Assembly (NCBI RefSeq): GCF_902497995.1
Contig: NZ_CABVII010000025.1
Location: forward strand, 35,161-99,160
Length of the DNA: 64,000 nucleotides
Direction of reading: 5' to 3'
Origin: Pseudomonas fluorescens
GTDB taxonomy: Bacteria > Pseudomonadota > Gammaproteobacteria > Pseudomonadales > Pseudomonadaceae
Shown here one piece after another: positions 42,179 to 50,745 of this stretch (positions within the stretch are counted from its first letter, which is position 1; every line of letters starts with the position of its first letter). Position numbers and translations under genes: made by a program. The notes beneath the pieces were generated by a model, which made no database searches, was not told the DNA's origin, and saw only the letters and a list, made by a program, of their open reading frames with translations.

Positions 42179-42269
42179 CCTTCGCGGGCAAGCCTCGCTC
42201 CTACAGAATCGCGTCGATCACATACTATGTGGACATCATTTCTGTAGGAGCGAGGCTTGCCCGCGAAGG
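42179..42269. repeat. REP/REPIN-like inverted repeat (GTAGGAGCGAGGCTTGC type)
   Basis: Arms CCTTCGCGGGCAAGCCTCG and its complement, with CTCCTACAGA against TCTGTAGGAG, lie at 42179-42210 and 42241-42269. About 30 bases separate them. It is nine bases after the pgm stop. The arms match the element at 7375-7455 almost base for base, so these are two copies of one subtype. Confidence 0.85.
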
Positions 42270-42292
42270 CGTCAGCGCAGTCACCAATGTAT

Positions 42293-42327
42293 AAAAAAGG
42301 GCAACCATTTACGGTCGCCCTTTTTTT
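42293..42327. terminator. Bidirectional terminator between pgm and the pirin gene
   Basis: AAGGGCAACC and GGTCGCCCTT form a 10-bp stem with one mismatch and a six-base loop. It is preceded by an A-run and followed by seven T. It can end both the rightward pgm and the leftward pirin transcript. Confidence 0.8.
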
Positions 42328-42344
42328 ACCCTGCATTCAAACGA

Positions 42345-43040
42345 TCAAGCCAGATCCACCAGCACGATCTCACTGTCCTCGATCGCCATCACCCGCAACA
42401 CCTGCTCATCGACAATCGCCACCCCGTCTCGAGCTAGTGCACGCAAGCCATTGACTTCAATCACACCCGTCGCCGGAACCAGGTAGGCGCGACGGCCATT
42501 GTCCAGGCGATACTCGGCGGACTCGCCGGCCTTCAGGTTAGCCGCCACCAGTCGAGCATCGGCACGAATCCGCAGGCTCTGATCATCGCCGGACTTGCCG
42601 CTGGCCAGGGTCACGAAACCTTCGCGCTGGCCTTTGGGGAAAGGCTTGGCACCCCAGGACGGTGCCGAACCGGCTTCGTTCGGGATGATCCAGATCTGGA
42701 AAATTTTGCTTTCGGTGGCCTCCAGGTTGTACTCGCTGTGGGCGATTCCGGTACCGGCGCTCATGACCTGAACGTCACCTGCTTCGGTACGACCCTTGTT
42801 GCCCAGATTGTCTTCGTGAGTAATCGCGCCTTCACGGACATAGGTGATAATTTCCATGTCCCGGTGCGGGTGTTTCGGGAACCCGGTACCCGGGGCGATC
42901 ACATCGTCGTTCCATACCCGCAGGTTGCCCCAGTTCATGCGTTTCGGATCGTGGTACTCGGCGAACGAAAAGTGGTGGTGGGCATCCAGCCAGCCGTGGT
43001 GGGCGCCGCCCAGGGAGTTGAAGGGTCTGAGTTCAAGCAT
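42345..43040 (-). CDS. Pirin-family bicupin protein (YhhW-like)
   Basis: This 231-residue bicupin has the N-terminal cupin metal motif 'GFPKHPHRDMEIITYV' (about 53-68) with the two His, then 'GDVQVMSAGTGIAHSEYN' with the Glu and His positions completing the site. The second cupin has lost its metal ligands. YhhW-type pirins have quercetin 2,3-dioxygenase activity in vitro; the cellular role is unclear and may be redox or electrophile response. It is convergent with pgm and divergent from the helicase gene. The 237-base divergent gap contains nothing else that I can name. Confidence 0.9.
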   Translation of the reverse strand: MLELRPFNSLGGAHHGWLDAHHHFSFAEYHDPKRMNWGNLRVWNDDVIAPGTGFPKHPHRDMEIITYVREGAITHEDNLGNKGRTEAGDVQVMSAGTGIAHSEYNLEATESKIFQIWIIPNEAGSAPSWGAKPFPKGQREGFVTLASGKSGDDQSLRIRADARLVAANLKAGESAEYRLDNGRRAYLVPATGVIEVNGLRALARDGVAIVDEQVLRVMAIEDSEIVLVDLA

Positions 43041-43277
43041 GATCGTCTCCGCAAAGGGTGGTTGATGACGAGCATCATCGGCCAGGTACTGATCGATAAA
43101 AAGCGTAAAAAATGCCTCAATACAATCGAATCAGTCGATGATTCAGGGTGTCGAACCGTTCTCACCCAGCCTTCACTTCAGCGCATAAGCCAATGAACTG
43201 TAAGCATTTCACTAGAACTCAATGGCAAATGCAGACACCATAGTCCTCAACAGCCTCACACCCTGGAGTCAGTCCGC

Positions 43278-45752
43278 GTGCCGCAACACACCCCCGATCT
43301 TCCTCCCGAACTTCGTTCGCTGGCCGAAATGCCATGGCTCAAGCGTCTGGCCGCCCGGTTCTTTGGCCATGGCCTGACGCGTCTACGCGCACAACATCGC
43401 GCGTCCTGGTTGCACGGCCAGGCCGACGGCTTTCGCAGCGGGCATAGCGCCGGCGTCGACTACGGTTATAAGGAAGGCAAGCTTGAGGGGCTTGAGGAGG
43501 GCCGACAGGTATTGCTGATCCGCGATTCACGCTCCACCGAGCATCGGCCGCCCAGTGTCGACGCCAATCTGTTCGACGACTGGCGCCTGCCACTGAGTGC
43601 AGAGTTGAAGAAACGCATGAAGGCTGACGTTGCCCGGTTGCTGGCGCCGCAGGCCCAGCCCAGCGCCGCTCAGTGGAAGATGATCTTCAGCGAGACGCCC
43701 TCGACGTCGGTGATCGCCGGGGCGGGGGCGGGCAAGTCGACCACGCTGGTGCTGCGGATTTTGCTGCTGAGCCACTATCTGGGCTTCGAATTGAGCTCGA
43801 TGACGGTGGTGACCTTTACCCGTGAGTCGCGCAAGGACTTCATCAGCAAGCTGGTCAAACTGTTTGCGCTCTGGGGGCGGACACTCAGTCTCAAGGAGGC
43901 GCGGGATCTGGTGCGCACTTTTCATTCGCGCATCCTGCCGATGGTTCGCAGCCTGCCGGGCTTCGAGCGGCTGCAAGCCTTTGAAAACCTCAGCAATCGT
44001 GTACAAACCGGCGACGAGGAAGTCGACAGCAATCCGTTCGACCTGCGCGTCAACGATGCCCAACGCCAGCAGCTCAACGCCTGCTATCACCGCCTGCACA
44101 CCCGCGATGAGCGTTTTCGTGAGCTGATCAAGCCTTTGTCGCGCCACGCCTTGCAACTCAAGGAGCTGGAGCGTGATCACCCGGACGTGCAAAAACGCAT
44201 GGCCGTGACCGAACTGGCGGCAAAGCGTGATGAAGCGCTGTGCGATGTCATGGAAGATCTGTGGTTTCGCGCAGGTGCCTGGCCGATCAAAGGCATCGAG
44301 CCCAATCGCCAGACGTTCGATATCAATGGCGCCACCTTCCATTGTCACGGCTATGTTCCGAGCCTGGACGCCTGGGTGGTGCTGGGATTCGACCCCCGAG
44401 AAAACCCGCAGCTCAGCCGTCCGAACGCCAAACTTTCCGTACGCGCGGAATGGGCGGTAAAACGCACCCTGTTTCAAGCTTTCTGCCGTAAACCATTGAT
44501 ATGGCTGGATAGCTATGAGTCGTCAAGGCGTGTGTTGGCCTCTCTTGCAGGCGATGCCAGCGCAGGTCCCGGCTTCGATTACAAGGTCAAGGGCGAGCTT
44601 GCTTCGGCACCGCTGCTGGACTGTTTCGTGGCGGCGGCGGGCTTTATCGAGAATCTCGGTCTGGATGTTCCCAACGCCGTGGGCCAGATGAGTTTTGCCA
44701 AGGACGACCCGGACCGGTTTTTCTTCGAGGCCTTGAGTCTGTACTGGCGAGCACTGGAAGACCATTTGCTTGACCAGAAACCGCCGGTGATGACTTACAA
44801 CCGGATGTTCGCCTTGTTCAGCGAGCATTCGCCGGAAAATCTGAAACTGCTGAGCGATGAGCTGCTGCGGCCGATGTCGCACTTGATGATCGATGAATTC
44901 CAGGACATTTCGCCGCAGATCGTGTCCTGGATTCGCGCCAGCCTGGCCGAGATCCGCGGTCGCGGGCCAGCCATGCATGTGGGACGTGGTGCGCAACGTT
45001 CGTCGTTGCTCTGTGTCGGCGATGACTGGCAGTCCATCTATGGCTGGCGCGGCAGTTCGCCGACCTATTTCATGGAGTTCAGCAAGGAATTTGCGTCACC
45101 AAGCACGACCAGGGTCATGCTCAGCGACAACTACCGCAGTCACCAGCACATCATCGATGCCGCCGAACATATCGTGCGCGCCGCGCCGGCGATCGCGGGC
45201 AAGAAGGCCAAGGCCAGTGGCGAACCGCAGGCGTTGCTGCCGGTCAATGTGCTCGATCGGGATGATCAAGGCATGGCCACACGCTTGATGGAACACTATA
45301 AGAATGGAGATTCAATCTTGATGCTTTATCGAAAAAGTAGCGATAAGGCTTTGATAGAACAGCATATTCAGTCAGTAGTTAATGTTGATTCCAGCTTGCC
45401 CCATGAAGCGCGGCGGCTGAAACAATTGACTTACCACAGTGCCAAGGGGCTTGAAGCGGACGCGGTGTTTCTGCTGGGGGATTGTCAGCACCTGACCAGT
45501 TCACCCTACAAGAACCAGGTCTACCGCATGGCGGGTCTGGGCAAGGCGGGCGACAGCGAAGCTTATGACAATGCGCAGAAAGACGAGATCCTGCGCCTGG
45601 CCTATGTCGGCATCACTCGGGCGGTGAGTCACTGCTACTGGTACGTCGACGGTCAGGACACCCAGGCGGTCAACATGCCTAAGGCCTCCGACCGGATCGG
45701 CAAGGGCAAGGCGTTCTTCGTCGATCACCGCCAAGGCAAGACATTGGCGTGA
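43278..45752 (+). CDS. UvrD/HelD-like DNA helicase
   Basis: This 824-residue superfamily 1 helicase has Walker A 'AGAGAGKSTT' (about 150), motif Ia 'VVTFTRESRKDF', Walker B 'LMIDEFQDISPQIVSW' (about 541), motif III 'VGDDWQSIYGWRGSSPTYF' (about 580), motif IV/V 'LTYHSAKGLEADAVFLLG' and motif VI 'LAYVGITRAVSHCYWYV' (about 780). The DEFQD box and the arrangement resemble DNA helicase IV (HelD). A helical N-terminus has 'GYKEGKLEGLEEGRQ'. The start is GTG 43278 with TGGAG upstream. All helicase motifs are intact. A segment of about 100 bases near 45296-45395 is much AT-richer than the rest. Confidence 0.88.
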   Translation: MPQHTPDLPPELRSLAEMPWLKRLAARFFGHGLTRLRAQHRASWLHGQADGFRSGHSAGVDYGYKEGKLEGLEEGRQVLLIRDSRSTEHRPPSVDANLFDDWRLPLSAELKKRMKADVARLLAPQAQPSAAQWKMIFSETPSTSVIAGAGAGKSTTLVLRILLLSHYLGFELSSMTVVTFTRESRKDFISKLVKLFALWGRTLSLKEARDLVRTFHSRILPMVRSLPGFERLQAFENLSNRVQTGDEEVDSNPFDLRVNDAQRQQLNACYHRLHTRDERFRELIKPLSRHALQLKELERDHPDVQKRMAVTELAAKRDEALCDVMEDLWFRAGAWPIKGIEPNRQTFDINGATFHCHGYVPSLDAWVVLGFDPRENPQLSRPNAKLSVRAEWAVKRTLFQAFCRKPLIWLDSYESSRRVLASLAGDASAGPGFDYKVKGELASAPLLDCFVAAAGFIENLGLDVPNAVGQMSFAKDDPDRFFFEALSLYWRALEDHLLDQKPPVMTYNRMFALFSEHSPENLKLLSDELLRPMSHLMIDEFQDISPQIVSWIRASLAEIRGRGPAMHVGRGAQRSSLLCVGDDWQSIYGWRGSSPTYFMEFSKEFASPSTTRVMLSDNYRSHQHIIDAAEHIVRAAPAIAGKKAKASGEPQALLPVNVLDRDDQGMATRLMEHYKNGDSILMLYRKSSDKALIEQHIQSVVNVDSSLPHEARRLKQLTYHSAKGLEADAVFLLGDCQHLTSSPYKNQVYRMAGLGKAGDSEAYDNAQKDEILRLAYVGITRAVSHCYWYVDGQDTQAVNMPKASDRIGKGKAFFVDHRQGKTLA

Positions 45753-45761
45753 ACTTCACAA

Positions 45762-45790
45762 AAAAGCCCACGTAACGTGGGCTTGTTGTT
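45762..45790. terminator. Terminator after the helicase gene
   Basis: AGCCCACGT (45765-45773) and ACGTGGGCT (45775-45783) are complementary, flanked by an A-run before and TTGTTGTT after. It lies between the convergent helicase and DUF1652 genes and can serve both. Confidence 0.8.
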
Positions 45791-45803
45791 GGTCATTGGG
45801 CCT

Positions 45804-46079
45804 TCAGGCATAACTCCTGAGGGCCACCGGTGGAATGAAAGCCTCGAGCTCATCCTCCACCGCTTCGATTATTCGCTCTACATCCGCCGCATTCATGACC
45901 GTCGCGCAAGGAATACCGGCGATGGCGATCATGGTCTCGCCACTGGCACGGTCAAACAGACGGGCAATCATGCTGCCCGGCGCATCCATGCTCGCCTCGA
46001 AACCCATGGGATGAAAATGCCAGCGCATCAGCTGGCAGGCGTTTGGAAAGGTGACTTTGTTATTGAACCCTTTATTCAT
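45804..46079 (-). CDS. DUF1652 family protein
   Basis: This 91-residue cytoplasmic protein has the DUF1652 pattern common in Pseudomonas: 'TFPNACQLMRWHFHPMGFEASMDAPGSM' in the N-terminal half, then 'VERIIEAVEDELEAF'. Its function is unknown. It is monocistronic, convergent with the helicase gene and separated from it by a shared terminator. The upstream 200 bases (46080-46284) are AT-rich with several T-runs and hold its promoter; no other feature is recognised there. Confidence 0.85.
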   Translation of the reverse strand: MNKGFNNKVTFPNACQLMRWHFHPMGFEASMDAPGSMIARLFDRASGETMIAIAGIPCATVMNAADVERIIEAVEDELEAFIPPVALRSYA

Positions 46080-46284
46080 GTGTAGCCCGCCTTCTTCATC
46101 GAGCGCTTCCGTGAGCTCATGTTAGGAGGGAAGAGCCTTCATTGGCCCAACCGATGACAGTCTTTAAAAGTAGCATCTGCATGTGAAAAAAATGTGGATT
46201 TTTCAGGCCGATTAGCGATTGGTTCAGTTTTTTTTGATGCAAGTCATCATGAGGTGATTTTTTTCGGCCAGGGATCAGCACTCA

Positions 46285-46569
46285 ATGGCCATTGAACCCG
46301 GGGCAGAACTTCGGCAAGCTCGGTTTTTTTCGTCGAAGCCCCCTGTGCACGCCGATGATGACAGTCCATTGCAAACCCAGGCCACGGGCGAGACGGTGAT
46401 GCGTTACCACCTGCGTTGGAAACACCGGGATCTGGACGGTGTGATGGCGCTGTATCACCCCGATATCCAATACAACGACTTCTTCCAGAACCGGGGGATG
46501 GGCCTGGATTGCACGCGCGCAAGACAGCCCCTGAGCCCACGCGCTAGGATCGACGCCATCGAAGTTTGA
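46285..46569 (+). pseudogene. Truncated NTF2/SnoaL-like gene remnant
   Basis: The frame of 94 codons contains a clear NTF2-like (polyketide-cyclase fold) N-terminal half: 'VMRYHLRWKHRDLDGVMALYHPDIQYNDFF' at about residues 39-68. After 'QNRGMGLD' similarity stops abruptly and the rest is unstructured Arg-rich sequence reaching the next promoter. A normal family member is about 130 residues and continues through several beta strands that are missing here in all frames. I infer a deletion that removed the 3' half and joined it to the upstream region of the amine oxidase gene. The N-terminal leader is also atypical. Confidence 0.6.
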
Positions 46570-46584
46570 GTGGCGGAGTCTTGC

Positions 46585-47988
46585 ATGCCGTGGCGCACTA
46601 TCAGTTTGTGGATGGATCAACTCGACGAGCCCTTGTTGGCGCGTCCGGCGCTGGAACGGGATCTGGACGTAGACGTCGCCATCATTGGCGCGGGGTACAC
46701 CGGCCTCTGGACCGCGTATTACCTCAAACGCCAGGCTCCCGGGCTGAACATTGCCATTGTCGAAGCGCAGACCGCCGGTTTCGGCGCCTCGGGACGCAAC
46801 GGCGGCTGGTTGATGGGGAACATGTTGGGCGAGGATCGCTTGCTCGCCGACCTGTCGCCCGAGCAGCGCCGGGCGTCTTTCGATCTGTTGCATGGCATTC
46901 CCGATGAAGTGCGCATCGTCCTCGAGCGCGAAAGCATCGACTGCAATTATCGCAAGGGCGGGGCACTGTATTGTGCCGCCCGTTATCCCGAGCAGGAGAC
47001 CAGCCTGCGGCACTATCTGGACAAACTCTATCGCCAGGGCCTGACTGAAAGCGATTACCGCTGGCTCAGTCCCGAGCAGCTGGCGCAACAGATTCGTGTG
47101 GCCAAACCCTATGGCGCGATCTTCGCACCGCACGTCGCGACCCTTCACCCGGCCAAACTGGTACGGGGTCTGGCGCGGACGGTGGAACGCATGGGCGTGG
47201 CCATTTACGAGAACAGTCCGGTCACCCACTGGCAGTCGGGTGGCCTGCGCACCGCGAAAGCCTGCGTTCGCTGCCATTGGATCGTGCCGGCGGTTGAAGG
47301 CTACGCGGTCACTCTGCCGCCGCTGGGGCGCTATCAGTTGCCGGTGCAAAGCTTGATCGTCGCCACCGAACCGCTGTCCGCCGCGACCTGGGACGAAATC
47401 GGCCTGAGTCGCGGCCAGGCCTTCAGCGAAAGCAGCCGCCAGGTCACCTATGGCCAGCGCACGGCGGACAACCGCCTGGTGTTCGGCGCGCGCGGCGGTT
47501 ATCAATTCGCCGGCAAACTACGGCATGACTTTGACCTGACCAGCAGCGAGGTGGAGTTACGGCGCTATTTGTTTGGCGAGCTCTTCCCGCCCCTGAGGAA
47601 CGTGCAAATCACCCATGCCTGGGGCGGCAATCTGGGCATGTCCCGGCGTTTCAAGCCGCACATGCTCTGTGACCGCGCCAGCGGCATTGCCTTGTCCGGC
47701 GGTTATGGCGGGGAGGGCGTGGGCGCCAGCAACCTGGGCGGTCGGACCCTGGCCGACCTGATTCTGCAGCGCGACAGCGAGCTGGTGCGCCAGCCATGGG
47801 TCATCCCCCAGGGCGGTCTCGAAGCGCTCAAGGCCTGGGAACCGGAGCCCTGCCGCTGGCTCGGCTACAACGCGATCATCCGCAGCTTCGTCCACGAAGA
47901 CCAGACCCTGGCCAACCCGGCCACCGCGCCGTGGCGGCGCAAACTGGCCAGCGGCGTGGCGGGGTTCATGGAAGGTTTCATGCAGTAA
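46585..47988 (+). CDS. FAD-dependent amine oxidase (DadA/PuuB-like)
   Basis: This 467-residue DAO-family flavoprotein has the FAD motif 'VAIIGAGYTGLWTAYYL' (about 31-47), 'FGASGRNGGWLMGN' (about 67-80) and a C-terminal 'GIALSGGYGGEGVGASNLGGRTLADLI' loop. The layout matches gamma-glutamylputrescine oxidase (PuuB/OrdL) and related amine or imino-acid oxidases that give an aldehyde and H2O2. ATG 46585 has GGAG seven bases upstream; GTG 46570 is less likely. The convergent Sad-type aldehyde dehydrogenase could oxidise the resulting aldehyde, so a polyamine or GABA route is plausible. The true substrate is not defined by the sequence. Confidence 0.83.
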   Translation: MPWRTISLWMDQLDEPLLARPALERDLDVDVAIIGAGYTGLWTAYYLKRQAPGLNIAIVEAQTAGFGASGRNGGWLMGNMLGEDRLLADLSPEQRRASFDLLHGIPDEVRIVLERESIDCNYRKGGALYCAARYPEQETSLRHYLDKLYRQGLTESDYRWLSPEQLAQQIRVAKPYGAIFAPHVATLHPAKLVRGLARTVERMGVAIYENSPVTHWQSGGLRTAKACVRCHWIVPAVEGYAVTLPPLGRYQLPVQSLIVATEPLSAATWDEIGLSRGQAFSESSRQVTYGQRTADNRLVFGARGGYQFAGKLRHDFDLTSSEVELRRYLFGELFPPLRNVQITHAWGGNLGMSRRFKPHMLCDRASGIALSGGYGGEGVGASNLGGRTLADLILQRDSELVRQPWVIPQGGLEALKAWEPEPCRWLGYNAIIRSFVHEDQTLANPATAPWRRKLASGVAGFMEGFMQ

Positions 47989-48000
47989 ACGGCGCGCTCT

Positions 48001-49392
48001 TCAACGCCGATCCAGCCACACCGTCTGGGCATTGCAGAACTCGCGGACACCGAAATGCGACAGCTCCCGGCCAAAACCGCTTTTCTTCACGCCGCCAAAA
48101 GTCACGCGCGGGTCGCTGGCACAGTAGCCATTGATGAACACACCGCCGGTTTCCAGTTCGCCGGCCATCTGCTGCGCCAGTTCGACATTGCGCGTGTAGA
48201 TGGTCGAGGCCAGTCCGAACTCACTGTCGTTGGCCAGCGCCAGGGCATGGGCGGCATCTCGCGCGGTAATGATCGAGGCCACCGGGCCGAACAGTTCCTG
48301 CTTGAACGAGGTCATCTGGTCGGTGACATCAGCCAATACCGTAGGCTCGTAATAGTTGCCAGGGCCTTCAGCCTTCTTGCCGCCCAACAGCAAGGTCGCA
48401 CCTTCCTCCAGGGTGTCGCGGACCTGTTGATCCAGTTCGTCACGCAGATCAAAACGGGCCATGGGGCCGATATAGGTATCGGCGGACAACGGATCACCGA
48501 CGATCAGTTGGCGGGTGGCTTCGACGAACTTGCGCGTGAATTCCTCGACGATGTCCTGCTCGACAATCAGGCGCTTGGCTGCCGCGCAGACTTGCCCGGT
48601 ATTCTGGTAACGGCCAATGACGGCGGCTTTGACCGCTTCGTCGAGGTCGGCATCGTTGAGCACAATGAACGGGTCCGACCCACCCAGTTCCAGTACGCAC
48701 TTTTTCATCGCGGCACCGGCCTGGGCACCAATGGCCATGCCGGCGCGCACGCTGCCGGTCAGGGTCACCGCGGCGATGCGTGGGTCGGCGATCGCCGTGG
48801 AGACACCGTCCGGCGTGACATTGATCACCTCGAACACGCCTTCCGGGAAGTTGGCGCGCTGCAAGGCATCGCGCAGCAAGTAGGCGGATCCCATTACGTT
48901 TGGCGCATGCTTGAGGACGTAGGTGTTGCCAGCGATCAAGGCTGGCACGGCACCGCGCAGCACCTGCCAGATCGGGAAATTCCACGGCATTACCGCGAGA
49001 ATCGGCCCCAGCGGGCGATATTCGATGCGCGCCTTGCCGCCTTCGACCAGCGTCGGCTCGGCGGTCAGCATGGCAGGGCCACGTTCGGCATACCATTCAC
49101 ACAGTTGCGCACACTTTTCGATTTCGCCGCGTGCCTGGGTGATGGGCTTGCCCATCTCCACGCTGATCATGTTGGCCATCGTGGCGGCATTGTCGCGCAG
49201 TGTCCGGGCAAGCACGACCAGGGTCTGGGCACGTTGCTCGACAGGAGTACGGCGCCAGATCGAGAAGCCGGCGGCGGCGCGGGCAAGGGCGGCGTCCAGG
49301 TCCGATGCGGATTGGAAAGGGTAGTGGCCGATCTGCTCGCCGTTGGCGGGGTTGATCGAAATGGCATGGGTGACGCTGGAAACCTGGGTCAT
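48001..49392 (-). CDS. sad: Succinate-semialdehyde dehydrogenase, NAD-dependent (Sad/YneI type)
   Basis: This 463-residue aldehyde dehydrogenase has 'VMPWNFPIWQVLRGAVPALIAGNTYVLKHA' near residue 134-163, the general-base Glu in 'LELGGSDP' (Glu235) and the nucleophile in 'NTGQVCAAAKR' (Cys269). The C-terminus is 'VTFGGVKKSGFGRELSHFGVREF'. The length and the 'WNFPIWQVLRGAVP' form fit the E. coli Sad group, which oxidises succinate semialdehyde from putrescine or GABA. ATG 49392 gives the family-like start; the open frame runs upstream to 49479. It is divergent from a PtrR-like LysR gene, the same pairing as yneI-yneJ in E. coli. Confidence 0.85.
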   Translation of the reverse strand: MTQVSSVTHAISINPANGEQIGHYPFQSASDLDAALARAAAGFSIWRRTPVEQRAQTLVVLARTLRDNAATMANMISVEMGKPITQARGEIEKCAQLCEWYAERGPAMLTAEPTLVEGGKARIEYRPLGPILAVMPWNFPIWQVLRGAVPALIAGNTYVLKHAPNVMGSAYLLRDALQRANFPEGVFEVINVTPDGVSTAIADPRIAAVTLTGSVRAGMAIGAQAGAAMKKCVLELGGSDPFIVLNDADLDEAVKAAVIGRYQNTGQVCAAAKRLIVEQDIVEEFTRKFVEATRQLIVGDPLSADTYIGPMARFDLRDELDQQVRDTLEEGATLLLGGKKAEGPGNYYEPTVLADVTDQMTSFKQELFGPVASIITARDAAHALALANDSEFGLASTIYTRNVELAQQMAGELETGGVFINGYCASDPRVTFGGVKKSGFGRELSHFGVREFCNAQTVWLDRR

Positions 49393-49493
49393 GGCACCGT
49401 CCTGCTGGGTGGGTATAGGCTCAAGATTAAGGTGGCGGACGGTTTCTGGAAACTGAATAATACTGAGTATATCGTTCACGTTTGGAGAATGAC

Positions 49494-50372
49494 TTGGATC
49501 TGGTACAGCTCGAGATTTTCAAAGCCGTGGTCGAGCACGGCAGTATCAGTGTGGCCGCCCAGCACATCCATCGGGTGCCTTCGAACCTGACGACCCGGAT
49601 CAAGCAGCTGGAGCAGGATCTGGGCGTGGACCTGTTTATCCGCGAGAAGAGCCGTCTGCGCCTGTCTCCGGCCGGGTGGAGTTTTCTCGACTACGCCCGG
49701 CGCATCCTCGACCTGGTCCAGGAAGCCCGTGCCACGGTGGCGGGCGAGGAGCCGCAAGGCTCATTCCCCCTCGGCTCGCTGGAGAGCACCGCGGCGGTAC
49801 GCATCCCCGAGCTGTTGGCTGCCTATAACCAGCGCTACGCCAAGGTCGAGCTCGATCTGTCCACCGGACCTTCCGGGACCATGATCGACGGAGTACTGTC
49901 GGGTCGGCTGGCTGCCGCCTTCGTCGACGGTCCGGTGCTGCACCCGGCCCTGGAAGGGGTGCCTGCGTTCGAGGAAGAGATGGTGGTGATTGCACCGCTC
50001 AACCATTGCCCCATTCTTCGCGCACAGGACGTCAACGGCGAGAGCATTTATGCCTTCCGCTCCAATTGTTCCTATCGGCATCACTTTGAGAGCTGGTTCG
50101 CCAAGGACGCGGCGGTGCCCGGGCGGATTTTCGAGATAGAGTCCTATCACGGCATGCTGGCCTGCGTCAGCGCCGGAGCCGGCCTGGCGCTGATGCCCCG
50201 CAGCATGCTCGAGAGCATGCCCGGGTGCGCCACGGTGAGTGTCTGGCCGTTGTCGGAGGCGTTCCGGTTCCTGCGCACCTGGCTGGTATGGCGCCGGGGC
50301 ACGGTGTCGCAAAGCCTGACCATGTTTGTGCGCCTGATGGAGGAACGTGGGGTGGTGCGGGAAGAGGCATAA
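49494..50372 (+). CDS. LysR-family regulator (PtrR/YneJ-like)
   Basis: This 292-residue LysR protein has an N-terminal HTH ('LVQLEIFKAVVEHGSISVAAQHIHRVPSNLTTRIKQLEQDLG', residues 3-45) and a substrate-binding domain with 'RIPELLAAYNQRYAKVELDL' and 'CVSAGAGLALMPRSML'. TTG 49494 with GGAGA five to six bases upstream is the best start; TTG 49482 would place the ribosome site inside the gene. It is divergent from the sad gene across a 101-base shared promoter, the standard LysR-target arrangement. It probably regulates sad and itself in response to putrescine or a semialdehyde (inference from the E. coli pair). Confidence 0.82.
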   Translation: MDLVQLEIFKAVVEHGSISVAAQHIHRVPSNLTTRIKQLEQDLGVDLFIREKSRLRLSPAGWSFLDYARRILDLVQEARATVAGEEPQGSFPLGSLESTAAVRIPELLAAYNQRYAKVELDLSTGPSGTMIDGVLSGRLAAAFVDGPVLHPALEGVPAFEEEMVVIAPLNHCPILRAQDVNGESIYAFRSNCSYRHHFESWFAKDAAVPGRIFEIESYHGMLACVSAGAGLALMPRSMLESMPGCATVSVWPLSEAFRFLRTWLVWRRGTVSQSLTMFVRLMEERGVVREEA

Positions 50373-50745
50373 ATAAGTGCAGAAAAATGAGACGTGTTCT
50401 ACAGAAAACAACTGATCTGTATTTAATATTTAAATTATTGATTGTCGGACAATTTAATAAAGACACCGATCCGAAAATTATATTTCGTCAGCGCAAGCCT
50501 TGTTTGCGGATGTTTGCAGATGTAATTCGGTTTGATGCCGAAAAAAACACTAGACGGTTGATTTCAAATTGTGTCAGTTTTCTTTCCGCCTTCATTGGAC
50601 GAGTAATAGGGCGATCTCGCCAGAGATAGATCGAACTCACCTATACCTTCCTGAAGTTGTTATCGAAGTGTAAGCGGCAACCACAATAAAAAGAACAGGC
50701 AGACCTCGGCAGGTATGGCGAGGGATAACGCCTCAGGAAGAATCC
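50373..50745. other. 373-base AT-rich intergenic region before the exporter operon
   Basis: This stretch is clearly AT-richer than the flanking genes, for example around 50401-50470. It holds no frame with a ribosome site and no recognisable RNA. It should carry the promoter of the aprDEF-lipase operon. I see no clear terminator for the LysR gene and no REP unit. Confidence 0.5.
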
